This document shows positions 53,662 to 64,000 of a stretch of 64,000 bases of DNA, in pieces (position 1 is the stretch's first letter; the number at the start of each line of letters is the position of its first letter). The notes under the pieces are model-generated. The model was not told where the DNA came from. It did not search any database and saw nothing but the letters and a program-made list of their open reading frames with translations. The position numbers and the translations under genes are program-made. The stretch is from assembly GCA_009746045.1 (NCBI GenBank), contig RPFO01000389.1, positions 1,375,982 through 1,439,981 of the forward strand, written 5' to 3'. The DNA comes from Mesostigma viride (Eukaryota; Streptophyta; Mesostigmatophyceae; Mesostigmatales; Mesostigmataceae).

Positions 53662-54770
53662 TCAGGTTGGGTTGTTATACCCACCTTGGCCCCTTTGCTT
53701 ACGCCAGCTAGGGCAGTCCTTACGGATGTGGCCCTGCTGGTGACAGAAATAACATGTGATACGAGGTGTCCCCACCCCAGGTGGTCCCCGCTGGGACCCC
53801 ACCCTGTTGAAATCAAATCTGGGACGCTGAGCCGCTGGCTGCTCCTGGGAAGGACCTCCACGACGCTTGAAGCCACTGAAGCCCTTGGCCTGGAAGCCCC
53901 CCCGCTTGGAAGGCCCTGACCTTGGTGGACCATAACCGTTGGAGGGCTGCCCCCCCATTGGTTGCCCTTGACCTTGGGAACACTGCCCCCTGCTGCAGCT
54001 GCCATATCCACCTTATCCTTCTCCTTCTGCTTCTCCCTGGCCTTGTCTGCCTCCTTCTTGCCTCCCACATACTTGCCCCTGAAATAATCCTTGATCTTGG
54101 CCACCATAGCAGCCCAGGTGGTGCATGTACGCATGTGCACCTGCAGGTTATCCAAGGTGACCTCATCCAATCCCAGGCTACCTAGGAAATCATCCATGGC
54201 AATCTCATCTGACACTACATACCCCTTGCCAGCACAATTGTGCCTGAGCTCCTGAAAATCCTCAAATGCCTGCAGAATCAGACCCTCAGCCTTGAAATCA
54301 ATGTACTCCTTCTTCCAAAAGGAGCCATCACTAGCCCTCTTATCATCTAGGAACACCTCAAACTCAGCTATAAAAACCTCCCAGGAATCTCCATCCTCAA
54401 ACTTGTCATTTACATACTTCTGCACCCTCTTGGGACACTTAAGAAGGTACTGTGACATACACAGCACCTGCAGAGGATTGTTACCATTATATAAGCCCTT
54501 ATATCCCTTAAGGTGCCTAATGGTAATATCCTTATCCTTAACAGTCCAGTGCTCCTTGAGACTGGGAAGCTGGTTAAGAATAGCAAAGCCCTCCTGGGCC
54601 TTGGCTCTGCGGGGCTGCTCTGCTGCTGCTGGGCGATTAAAATTCTGATTAAAATTCTGACCCCGCAGCGTTCGCCGCGTATCTCGCCGTCTTCCAAACC
54701 CTGCATGGTCGCTGCGAATGCCGATGACAACTGTCGATGCCGATGCCGATGCTGAAGAAAGAATACTGCT
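53662..54770 (-). CDS. gag: C2 Gag with zinc knuckle, one -1 frame change
   Basis: A helical capsid-like part (54740 to about 53960: NQLPSLKEHWTVKDKD, DSWEVFIAEFEVFLDD and others) is followed by a Lys-rich linker. At the G7 run 53956-53950 the frame changes by -1 to one with a Gly/Pro/Arg-rich stretch and a CCHC zinc knuckle (CYFCHQQGHIRKDC, about 53754-53713), ending at UGA 53664-53662. The shift site reads G GGG GGC in the upstream frame, a formally slippery heptamer. No ATG opens the first frame. It follows a stop and a pyrimidine-AG sequence (TTCCCCAG near 54765), so splicing from an upstream leader is possible. Confidence 0.65.
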
Positions 54771-54856
54771 GGGGAATTAATAAATTAATCCCTTAAGCTC
54801 TGGAACCAAGAAAAAAATTTTCCTGAATTAATTCTCTGTTAATTATAACAGAAAAT

Positions 54857-55420
54857 TTAATCCAGCCGCATATCGTCGCGCGGAAACTGCAATACGTTAT
54901 CCAAAATCTGCTGCACAATACTCGGATATAAATCAGGAAGCCCCTCGCTGTTTTCACCTGGCTCCTCAGCGTTTGATTGCCGCTGAATCGAAGCAGCGAC
55001 GTTTATGATACCGTTGACTGACGACGCCCACCCGTTGTTGCTAACCGGAACTGCGACAGTCGGAAGAGTCGCCGAAATTCCAGACCACGCTGTCGCCAAC
55101 GCCAGAACACCCAAGCCGTAGGTGCGAAGCGCCGAAATTACTTGAGCTTGCTCGTCTGATCCCGACGCTGCAAGCCTTCGGAAAATATGGGAATTTTCCG
55201 ACAGGATTTCCAAATCTTGAGTAAGGTCGTCGACGAACTGATGCAGATCGTTAGAAACTGGCGGCCGGCTGACGAGCGCTTGAGACAGCGAAGGTTGAAC
55301 AGCACGCGAATGCAGCGCAGCAGTTGACGCCGTACGTTGAACGTTGAAATTAAAGCCTGAAGACGATGGAGCCGACGCACGCTCGGGAGATGGCTCACGA
55401 TATTCACGCGTGTTTCCCAT
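54857..55420 (-). CDS. C2 extra ORF upstream of gag (187 aa)
   Basis: It starts MGNTREYREP at 55420, 81 nt after the 5' LTR. The Met-Gly-Asn-Thr start resembles an N-myristoylation signal, as in many retroviral Gag/matrix proteins, but this is only a sequence resemblance. A Ser/Pro-rich N-terminus is followed by a helical region (residues about 65-150), including LGVLALATAWSGI, and an acidic end. It has no clear sequence similarity to the C1 ORF at 44130-44879 but occupies the same position. Function unknown. Confidence 0.6.
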   Translation of the reverse strand: MGNTREYREPSPERASAPSSSGFNFNVQRTASTAALHSRAVQPSLSQALVSRPPVSNDLHQFVDDLTQDLEILSENSHIFRRLAASGSDEQAQVISALRTYGLGVLALATAWSGISATLPTVAVPVSNNGWASSVNGIINVAASIQRQSNAEEPGENSEGLPDLYPSIVQQILDNVLQFPRDDMRLD

Positions 55421-55501
55421 ATAATGGAAAAACACCGTAAAAATTGCCGACACCAGAAATCAATGCCGTAATCAGTAGATTACGAACTCGCTTGTAATTC
55501 G

Positions 55502-56127
55502 AGTTAAAAACTGTGGCTGAACTGTGGTTCAGCCTGCACTGATTAATATCTACAGAGGAAGTAGTTATATTAATCAATAGGTTTACGTTGCTGGTTATGG
55601 CTACCAGCACAGAACGCACGAGGCACGTGAGAACCGTCGCCGAAGGTGCGAGGACACAGGTGCAGGGAAAGTGGTGCTACCAAGTGGCAGCGTCCTGCTC
55701 GTTATATACTAATTGTGACGCAGTCACATCCAGATGACTGATAGGACAGATCATCTCACAATATTGCTGTCCTTCACTCTGGACCAGCAGATCTCGACTC
55801 GTTATCCATAAATAGTCACATCAGTGTCCTGTCGCACAAGTCCTGTCACTATTTGTTACGTCTAATCAATAGCATTGAATAGACCGCAGTGTCGGAGACT
55901 AAATGTCCTATCGTACACTGTGACAAGACGTCGTATGCCACGCGTCACTTGAAGAACCACCGTAGAATCACCGAATCCAAGTAGAATGTAGTAGAACAGT
56001 ATCTTGCTCATATCTCGAGCAATACTCATCAGAATGAACCCGTTTCTGGATTGTAGTAACCGGAAGTAGAATCTCTACAAGCCAAGTAGCTTAGTAGAAT
56101 AATATTGCTTGCCAGGCAATATTAACT
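55502..56127 (-). repeat. C2 5' LTR
   Basis: On the minus strand AGTTAATATT starts at 56127 and ...TTTTTAACT ends at 55502, followed by CGAATTACAAGCG, the candidate primer-binding region. The outer flank is CCAAC (56128-56132). Confidence 0.9.
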
Positions 56128-56203
56128 CCAACCCTGACGTAGTAGCATGAAACAGGATGACAAGATCATTCCGCTATCCGTCATAAAACTCTTACAACCA
56201 TCT

Positions 56204-58657
56204 CTAACGACCGCCATTGTTGGCGCGCCGTTGTCGCTGGGCCGCGATAAGGGCCTCACGCCCCAGGGGAGTAATTTGCCGGATCATATCCCCGGGGTGC
56301 GAGCGCAGATCACACTCAAAAGCCACCTGGTAAGGGGACACCTTCTGCCGGCCCACCCTGGAAAGCTCCACCCACGTACCCGTGGGCCACATCGCCAGAA
56401 ACCCGGCGAGGTACTGGGGATGGGTGAAGATGAGAGTCAATGCTGACCGATCCACCACCCCACAGCGAGTGCGCGCTAACGAAGTTCACCCCCATCATAA
56501 ATACCTCCGTGCGCACATGCTCATCGTTGATTGTTGATTTCTGAGCCCCCACGAAGTCAGGTACCGTTCTGTCCAGAAAGGCGCGTCCTTCCGTTGGGGC
56601 CACCTTGGGAGGCGCCACGACGTGTCCCACCCCATCCACATGATATCGCCAATCCCACCAATCTTTGGAACCATACCGCACAGTATGCCCCACCACAAGG
56701 GGAAGATGAGGGACGGCGGGTTGCGGTAGTGGCAGCGGGATCTGAGGGAAAAAGGTTATCTCCACTTGTTCCCAATAGGCTCCTCGATCCACCGCACACC
56801 AAGGGCCCGCATGAAACACCAGAGGATCGGGCAGATGCGTGCCCGGAGGGGCCTGCAGAGACACAGGTCCCTCGAAAAGCACACACAGCTTTTCCGTACG
56901 GGGCCCCGGCCCACCGTACCTCACCGCCCTGCCCGGTACCGACCGTATGAAATCCCCCATTGACCACTCATCCTGCGAAGACCCCGGAGCCCTGGAGGCT
57001 GCATCATTGCCCACTGACGTGGCGGCCGACTGATCTGGCTGGCGACCCTGCTGAGCCAGCAACCGTTGAAGCAGTTCTTGCTGATTCTGCATGGCTGCCA
57101 CGAGCGTCTCAATGGGTACCGAGGACGCCGCTGGCACCAACACGTCCGCCCCGCTGGGCCCCTGCGCGGCGCGTACAGTAGTGGCGCCTCGTCTCTGGTA
57201 GGGCCGTTGTGTTCCTCCGCGGAACGAGATGAACCAGCTCGGCCAGGCCGGGGGCGGGGTTCCAACTCAACGATGAAGGTTGGTTCCGGTTGGCCCGCAT
57301 CAGGCCGGGGGCGGGGTTCCAACTCAACGATGAAGGTTGGTTCCGGTTGGCCCGCATCCGGGGGCCCACCCGAGGTCTCGCCGGAGGGCTCGCCCCTAGG
57401 CTGCAGCGCTGTCTGCGCCTGGGTTGTCTCCACCGTCTCCTGCCGCCGTCGCCGTGCTGCCTCCCGCTCAAGGTCGCGCGCGGCATCCCACGTCCGCTTC
57501 CATTGCTGATCGTTCCGACGGCTGGCTGGGGGCGGTGAGGGCGAACGGCGGGGAACAGGTCGCTCTGGCTCGCGCCGTGTAGCTGGCCGGCTCCGCTCAC
57601 CCCTCCCCGCCACCGCCTGAGTAGACCGGTGTTCCCGACTTGATGGCCGTCCCCAACCGGTCGCAGGCGGGGGTGCGTCATAACGCGCGGCGGGACGGTA
57701 TCCTGGTCCGCCAATCAAGGGAGGAGGGTCACGCGGGTCACGCGGGTCACGCGGGTTCCGGGGACGCGGGTCGCGCGGGGGAGAACGTGGGGGAGGGTAG
57801 TCTGAATCATAGCCATCACTCCCGCTGTCTTGGTCTGCGTTGTCCATCTCAACGATGCGATCCAAGGCCATCCGGAGAGAGTACTGCCCCTCCCGTAGGC
57901 ACTTCTCGCCCCGCAATGCCCCCTCCAAAGTTAGGTACCGGGGAAACCAGTTCCGAAGATGGTCCCGCACTGGCGCTGGGACTAGGAGTAGCAAGAGGCG
58001 CGGGTAAACCAGGCTGGCCTCGACAGTGGCGATGCACTGGTTACACGGACACTCCCTCGCATGGGTATCCCAAGCCGTGCCGGTTACCACGCCGTCGCGC
58101 ACTGCAGTGCTGGTCTCTACCTTGAAACCCACATTCCGCCAAATGTGCAGCTGGAATTTCTCCAGCGGACCGGGGGCCACATGTGACAAAATGGAATCGG
58201 CCCGGTGTTCGGACGGCATCCGATTATGACGCCGCCGCCGCCGCTCGAGTAGGGTCTCACCCCCCTTGCCGTAGTCACGCAGAAACATACGAGGGTTGAA
58301 AGTCTCCTCGTTCATCTCTTTCACCAACTGCAACGTGCGCGTGTCTGGTGCCACCGGTCGGCGGGCCCCGCCTCCTGACCCCCCAGCTCCCGAATTATCT
58401 CCTCGGACCGCAGGCTCTCCGCGAGCTGTCTGCGTCCTTGCCTCTGCTGCCGGAGGCTTGCCACGAACAGGTACCAGCCCAAACTGCTGAGTGGGCAGCT
58501 CGGGGGACTCTGGATCTGGCATCTCCAGGTCGACTAAATCATCCTCGCTCTGGACCCCTTCTGCTGCATCAGGAATGTCGGTATCTGCTGCCTCCGCGGC
58601 CCTGGAAGTCGTGTCTCTGGGAAGCGCCTCCGCGGCGTCCCCCTGCATAAGCAACAC
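56204..58657 (-). pseudogene. G1 extra ORF downstream of integrase (about 818 codons)
   Basis: It begins MLLMQGDAAE at 58657, in the position where retroviruses and some gypsy elements carry env. The N-terminus is acidic. A globular segment follows (about residues 110-280) with an ECPCNQCIATVEASLVYPRL cysteine motif. Then come a long Pro/Arg/Asp-rich region and two tandem 19-residue repeats (57-bp period at 57244-57357, QPEPTFIVELEPRPRP). After a frame change near 57140 a second globular part follows (WWDWRYHVDGVGHVV), and after another near 56450 the end at 56204. There is no signal peptide or convincing membrane anchor, so it is not obviously an envelope protein. Confidence 0.55.
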
Positions 58658-58737
58658 ACGACAACAGAGGTATCAGTCAACGTGCACCTTGATACCTGAC
58701 TCACACAACCCTCCCTTCCTGCATCGTGTGGAGTCCT

Positions 58738-59790
58738 CTATCGTAAGTGGTGCGTCTTCTTGTATGCCTCTAGCAAACGAGCGCACCCGGCTAACTCAGT
58801 TGCGGTGCGCCAGGAGTCCTCAGACTGACTCATGCTGTGCAAATCGCCATCGCACGCGGTATTGTCGTTGGACCCCACGTCCTCGCTTGACGTCCCGGTG
58901 TCCCACAATCTCCGCCACCTCATCCTCTTGTTCCCCCGTGTCCGGATTGAACTCCAGCGGGGCTGGGGGATTTACCCGGCCCTGGATGGTGTTCTGGTGA
59001 TACAGCTTGAGCTGGTCGCGATGGAACCGGTTGGACGTGAGGTTCCATGACACAGGGATGTCCACCTGGAACATGACCTCGTCGAACTTGTCGAGGACCT
59101 TGTAGGGGCCCAAGAACATGGGACGGAGCTTAGTCTTCAGCTCCTTCTCCACCTTGTGAGCAAATCGTCCGATCTGCGGGCCCTCCACCAGGACCCAATC
59201 GCCCACCTCGATGGACGGCGTCCGAGCATCCCGCTTCCCTGCTGTCTTGGCCATGTACCGCTCTGCCGCTGCGCGATAACCCTGGACTGCGCTGTTATTA
59301 TGCGCCTGGTGCATCTGCTGCAGCAGCCGCTCGACCCCTTGCAGGGTATCCCGTTTGACCTGATCCTCACCACGTTCTGGACTCAGGAGCAAGTCGGGCG
59401 GCGTGAGGGGATGTCGGCCGGAGTTGAGGAAAAAGGGAGTGAAACCGTGAGCGGCCTGGGGGGCATTATTCAGTGAAAATTCCACCAAGCCCAGAAGTTC
59501 CTCCCAATTGCTACCCACCGCGTCGGTGTAGTGGCGCATGGTCTCTTGCACCGTACGGTTCAGCCGCTCCACCATGTGCGACGACGAGCTGTGGTAGGCC
59601 GTGCCCAGTGACACCTTGGTGCCCAACCGCTCGAAGAACTCCTGCCAGAATTTGGCTGTGAAGAGCTTGTCGCGGTCAGAGATGAACTGTCGGCTGAGCC
59701 CGTGGAACCGGAACACGTGAGTAAGGTATAGCTTGGCACACCCTTCCGCCGTGAGGTCGGCAGGACAGGGGGCGAGGGAGACGAGATGAC
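58738..59790 (-). pseudogene. pol: G1 integrase C-terminal half with chromodomain
   Basis: The frame from about 59790 encodes TAEGCAKLYLTHVFRFHG and FISDRDKLF (second catalytic Asp). AYHSSSSHMVERLNRT (catalytic Glu) follows, then the GPY/F-like region (LRPMFLGPYKVLDKF). A chromodomain comes last (VAEIVGHRDVKRG, YRVRW, then after a frame change near 58825 EDSWRTATELAGCARLLEAY). A chromodomain at the integrase end marks the chromovirus branch of Ty3/gypsy and typically directs integration to modified chromatin. The first catalytic Asp and all upstream Pol domains are lost at the truncation. Confidence 0.8.
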
Positions 59791-60843
59791 TACTTAAACC
59801 TGCCTTTGGCAGGGGCTCTACTCATTGTTTTCAATCAAATGCTGGTTTTCTTGGGAGCTCAAGTGTCATAAGCAATATTTTGATTCAGACCGCGACTTTA
59901 AGGGGCCAGTTTAATAGACGGACCTGGGCCGAACGGGACCAAATATTGTGGTCGGCCCAGTTGCGCTTGCGCTTTATCGGCCACTGGGGTGTGTGATGAG
60001 AGCCCGCTCATCAACTAAAACCTGAAATATGAAATGTTACCCCCCCAGGTGACAACGTTGATAGCAATCGAGATATGGTGGCATGGGGTGGCATCCTACA
60101 AGTTGTCGTCACGTTAGGACGACACTGGCCTTTGAGGGAGGTCCGTGATCGTCAACGAGGCGTCTTCTTCCTTGTCTTTGCGTGCACATTCAACACCTTC
60201 TTTTACTGGCCGAGGGTGGAAGGCTGGGGGGGGGGCTGCAAAGGGTTATCGTGCATGCGGCTCGCTACAGCCGCCGGCGATTGTAATGGTCGTGACCGTT
60301 GCGGCAGGGCAGCCTTGAGAGCCACTGAGCGAAAGTGGTTGGCGGAGCTTTGGGGAAAGCACCAGGAAAGGGGGGTTGGGTAACGAGAACTACAATCAAT
60401 CATGACATGGGTGCAGCGTGGCAGGCTCACCCATTAATTAATTAACACACGTGACTGCGTCACGTGAGCATAAGACCTCAGTGGGAGGGGAACATGGGAT
60501 GGAATGGATGGTGTAAGCTATCTAGGTCCTAGTTACACCTGGGGTTGTGGGCACCACGGCCCGAATCCCTATGAATGCCATACGTGGTCACATGCGGAGC
60601 CCCCACAGACTTGGGGGTGGTCTCCTTCATCACTACTTGCCATCTATCCTTACGTACCATCTGCCTCCAGATTACAGACAAACCAGGAGGCTGCCCGGGT
60701 GTGAGCCCGTCACGTATAGTGTAGCACATGTCCATGCCGAATCTATCACGTAAAGTCCACGGGTGGCAGCCCGGCCTCGCGCGACCTGGGGCACGCCACT
60801 GAGGTGAGGACCGATATCGCCCAGGCTGGGCGGGCTTGGTGCC
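59791..60843. other. Region without a recognisable gene
   Basis: About 1 kb between the gypsy truncation point and the RTE-like LINE. No domain, tRNA or repeat boundary can be supported. The right end may be the 3' UTR of the LINE. Confidence 0.4.
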
Positions 60844-62162
60844 AGCTAGTCATTCTGATGTGTCTACCTGATCTGTGCGGGCCAGGTGCCCGGCTAGGCC
60901 CAGGCGCCTGTGCCTAAGAATGTGGGAAACATAGGGCAAATCAGCGTACAAATCCTCCTTACTAATGTGCAAACCAAAGGGGATGTTAAGGGCCTTTCGC
61001 AGCATCTTGGTGACGGCGCCGTCGAGTCGTTGCTCCAGCTCCTGCGTCAGTGTCCAGGTCTCGGCGCCAGAGGTCAGGATCCTCAGAATGGCGACCTTGA
61101 AGAGGTCACGCTTGACTCCGGGGTAGGGCGGGGTTGCTCCACCAGCGGCGGTGGTCATGAGTTGCGCCCACGCCATGCCGATCCGTACGATCGGTGTCGT
61201 CAGGTCGTCCTCGCAGTCGGTGTCGTCAGGTCCGTAGGATCGGTGTCGGATCCGTGTCGTCAGGTCGTCCTCGCAGTCGGGAAGCCAACTGCCGAGCAGC
61301 TTCAAGCGGCCTGAAGTAGGGTAGTTGACCTCGGTGTCGTCTAAGAGGCGGAGTGTGGGTGGGGGCCCTGCCAAGCCGAGGGCCAGGGCCTCCGTTTTGG
61401 GGCTGATTTCTAGACCAACCGCGCGAGCCTCGAGCGCCAGGCAGTCCAGCCAAAGTTGGGCAGACTCCGGCTTCTCGATGAGCGTGATGTCGTGTCGGCA
61501 TAAATGAGGTCAGCTAGTAAATTCTGCTTGTTAGTCGGCCCCCCTTCCCCAAGCTCGTTCGTGATCGCTAAGCCAGGGTCACGGCCTGCAATGCTAGCAA
61601 AGCGAGCACGTGCCTGGCGCACAACATAATCCACTACAGTAATAAACAGGTACGGTGACAGGACGCAACCCTGCCAGACGCCGGTCTGCAGTGGACATGG
61701 CGAGGTAAAGGGTTGTTGAGTGCGCACCGAAGTGGTCGACCCCTCACACAGCGTGCGGATGATGGTAATCAGGGGAGTGGGGACGCGAGCGCGAGCAAGG
61801 ACAGCCCATAGAGCGTCCAAGAGGACAGAATCAAAAGCCTTGATGAAGTCGACGAAGGGCAGGATGGCGGGAAACTCACCAGGTTGCAGGAGAGCGATTT
61901 CCTTGAAGAGGCGACGCGCGACGAAGATGGCCATGACGGTGTCGCGCCCAGGACGAAAGCCCATTTGACTTTCCCCTAGGTGACGGTCGAGAGCAGAACG
62001 AAGGCGGTTGAGGATCATGCGCATGAACAACTTGAGTGCAGCGCTCTGGATGCAGACTCCTCGGTAGTTGGCGGGGTCGTCAGGGGAACCTTTGTTTTTG
62101 TACAGCATAATACGGTAGCTGTGCTGCCACTCAGGAATCGGCGGCGCGTCGGCATCATCCAT
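60844..62162 (-). pseudogene. RTE-like LINE reverse transcriptase fragment
   Basis: 62162-61410 encodes an RT with YRIMLYKNKGSPDDPANYRG, FVDFIKAFDSV (catalytic Asp) and GVWQGCVLSPYLF. At the active site the expected YADD is broken: the DNA for Tyr-Ala-Asp is followed by an extra AC dinucleotide (near 61497), shifting the frame. The rest (LKLLGSWL, ILTSGAETWTL, MLRKALNIPF, HRRLGLAGHLAR) is in the frame 61374-60850 and matches the C-terminal region of RTE/BovB-type LINEs. An internal tandem duplication (about 61195-61285) repeats the DCEDDLTT segment. The copy is 5'-truncated and inactive. Confidence 0.8.
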
Positions 62163-62173
62163 GTAGGCTCACC

Positions 62174-62591
62174 CATGGTTTCTGTAATTGCCCACTTATT
62201 GTTTCAATATCAAATGTTGGCGGATTGGTAATAGTGGGAAATAGAATCGGTGTTCTCTGAACGTAGTTTCTTTATAACGGATGAGAATGAACACCGCTAT
62301 GTGAGTGGTGCCACGGGACGGTGGGCGTTGGGCTGGACCGGTTCCATTATTTAGAATTAGTGGGCCAGATGTGTATGGCAATTTCTAGTTCGTTAAGTTA
62401 AGTAGCAATTAAGTTACTGCTGCTGACGGCTCATGTGGTGAGCCCGGGGTACGCCGCCCCAAAGTGCCATTTGCACGATGTTCTAGGTCTCTTTTTCTTG
62501 TCCCTCCCGCCCTCCCTCATGGTTTCTGTATTTGCCCACTTATTGTTTCAATATCAAATGTTGGCGGATTGGTAATAGTGGGAAATAGAAT
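62174..62591. repeat. Pair of 74-bp direct repeats
   Basis: CATGGTTTCTGTAATTGCCC through GGGAAATAGAAT occurs at 62174-62247 and again at 62518-62591 with one mismatch. The 270 bp between may be an insertion with a long flanking duplication, or one unit of a tandem repeat. Confidence 0.75.
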
Positions 62592-64000
62592 GTCGCATTT
62601 GACCACATATGATAGATTGGCAGTCACATGTTATATGTTACATCAACACACCAGAGTAAAGCCAACAAAGATCTCCTCACCCAATCACATCCTTCTCTGC
62701 CTCGATTTTCTGCAATATTGCCATCTTGCGAGAGACCTGCAGGCCCACACACAACAAAACAACATTAAATATGAATGAAACCAATGAACGTTCTTAACCA
62801 TGTTTATTTTTTAGAACGCGATAAATTGCGTTGTGAGCTATTTATAGAACTCGTCATAACACCTAGGGAATTTTTTTCTTAGTCATGTGGATACTTTCCT
62901 GAAAGCCCATACACCAAAGGGATTTTTGAGCTACTAAGACCTACCAAATGCTCATTAAATAGAGTGATACGCTGGTTTGAATACAGGGGGGTCTGACCAT
63001 GACCGGGATTTGTTGACCCTAGGTCACAAGTCACGTGCTATGGGCAACATATGCAGGCTCTGTGGAACAAAACTCAGGCCCATTGGGCCACTGGAGCTAT
63101 TTTTCATTAGCATCACAAACACCATGCAGTACAACGCAGTGGAAAAAATGAGAGCCCTTCACAACATAACACAACGACATGAGCCCCATAAAAAAGGCCA
63201 TATTGAGCTAGGAGGATCAAAACGTTGAAAATAGGTGTTGTCTAAGTTATACAGCATCAAACATGCATCAAACATCATGACTGGATGACATCATATGACT
63301 GAATCAGGCAGCCATAGCAAAAGCATCATCCACTCTCACAACGTGTTGAGCATGTGCCTCGTGCGAAGGGAGGTGCTGGGTTTTCATTCCATTCCACGTG
63401 CAATACTGAAAGAACGAGGCACGTGTAATGCAAGGCTTGGATAGGTTGAGTGATCCATGAGCTTGCATGCAGGCAAAGATGACGCTAGAATGCATGCCAG
63501 CAAATGGTGGCAAGATGATAACAACACATGATTATACACCATGATTATGGGCACCTAGCTGATCTTATTGCACAATCAACGCAGTATATACCATCAATAC
63601 CCCATGCTCACGATACATGCACGGCTTGAAGACGTATACAGCACCTAAATACTCCACAACTGCACTCTGCAATGGCTGACATGCACGCAACGTCGAGTAG
63701 GATGGCGGTCTTAGAGAGGCTGGGCAGAGGTCGGTAAAAATAAGTGGAAAACTGGCAGAAACTAGGTAGAAACACGACATAACCACGCCTGCAAGCACTA
63801 TTGAGCCGGTGGCAGAGGCCATTTCCAGGAAAATACAGCATACCGTAGCATGAGCCACGGTCACGCCTTATTGCAGGCACCATCATGCTCGGAGCTACCC
63901 AATAAAAGTCTGCACAAATCTCGGTTTAGCCGAGAGTCCGTGCGTTCGGAATGAAAAAAATGTGTTACGAAGTCGATACATCATGGAAATACCAAGCATG
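62592..64000. other. Non-coding end of window
   Basis: A/T-rich sequence with only short open frames lacking recognisable domains. I see no RNA gene, repeat array or transposon end. Confidence 0.4.

Larger units (their letters stand above)
48662..56127 (-). mobile_element. Complete Copia-like retrotransposon C2 (7.47 kb)
   Basis: LTRs of 628 and 626 bp (48662-49289 and 55502-56127) lie in the same orientation and differ at only a handful of positions. The element is flanked by a 5-bp duplication CCAAC (48657-48661 and 56128-56132). On the minus strand it reads 5' LTR, extra ORF (55420-54857), gag (about 54770-53662), pol (53245-50066), T-arm-like motif, polypurine tract, 3' LTR. The LTR ends are AGTTAATATT and TTTTTAACT. 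The intact pol and near-identical LTRs suggest a recent insertion. It sits inside the gypsy element G1. Confidence 0.9.
47991..59790 (-). mobile_element. Ty3/gypsy chromovirus-like element G1, 5'-truncated
   Basis: On the minus strand, from about 59790: the distal half of an integrase with a chromodomain, a long extra ORF (58657-56204), a 3' UTR, a purine tract (about 48506-48519) and a 3' LTR (48505-47991, TGTTGCGTGCC to GTGTAACA). The 3' UTR is split by the complete Copia-like element C2 (48662-56127), whose CCAAC duplication proves the insertion. Gag, protease, RT, RNase H and the 5' LTR are absent. Confidence 0.75.

Overview
This window is a repeat-dense piece of a eukaryotic nuclear genome. 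LTR and non-LTR retrotransposons, cut-and-paste DNA transposons, a 170-bp satellite and GT-AG splice signals are all present. There is no bacterial operon structure, rRNA or CRISPR. The mixture (chromovirus, Copia, restriction-endonuclease-type LINE, CACTA-like elements) suits a TE-rich green alga or other protist, but I cannot name the species. I found no intact, clearly recognisable host gene.

Layout. 1-1719: decayed 3' parts of a LINE (RLE-LINE). 1720-8669: 3' half of a Copia-like element (C1), carrying a 944-bp palindromic insert. 8670-12919: pieces of an unknown gene (gene X) interrupted by a TTAA-flanked transposon. 13150-24137: a nearly full-length RLE-LINE copy whose reading frame is split by a 5.6-kb CACTA-like element (16182-21761). 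24138-36118: about 51 copies of a 170-bp satellite, split by a second CACTA-like element (29437-32693). 36120-38878: an 8-bp minisatellite and a lone gag gene. 38879-42385: an inverted copy of the second CACTA-like element. 43670-45518: the 5' half of C1. 45519-47905: the 5' part of gene X and a divergently transcribed gene around a large hairpin. 47991-59790: a Ty3/gypsy chromovirus (G1), into which a complete Copia-like element (C2, 48662-56127) has inserted. 60844-62162: an RTE-like LINE fragment. 62163-64000: non-coding sequence.

The most interesting content is the Copia-like lineage seen twice (C1 and C2). Both copies share unusual traits: LTRs ending AGTT...AACT instead of TG...CA, with 5-bp target duplications; an extra ORF between the 5' LTR and gag; a retropepsin-like domain between integrase and reverse transcriptase with DTN in place of DTG/DSG; an HGDD box where YxDD is expected; and a tRNA T-arm/B-box-like motif in the 3' UTR. 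C2 has an uninterrupted 1059-codon pol and nearly identical LTRs, so it looks young. A palindromic element at 6740-7683 carries the same AGTT...AACT ends and a 5-bp duplication, as if mobilised by the same integrase.

The two halves of C1 lie about 42 kb apart in inverted orientation. Each is flanked by the same 5-bp target duplication (GTTCC), and the broken reading frame of gene X continues exactly across them. This is a clear footprint of an inversion with breakpoints near 1720 and 43670 (or of a matching assembly error). Insertion order can be read from the nesting: C2 into G1, CACTA-A into the LINE, CACTA-B1 into the satellite, and C1 and the TTAA element into gene X.
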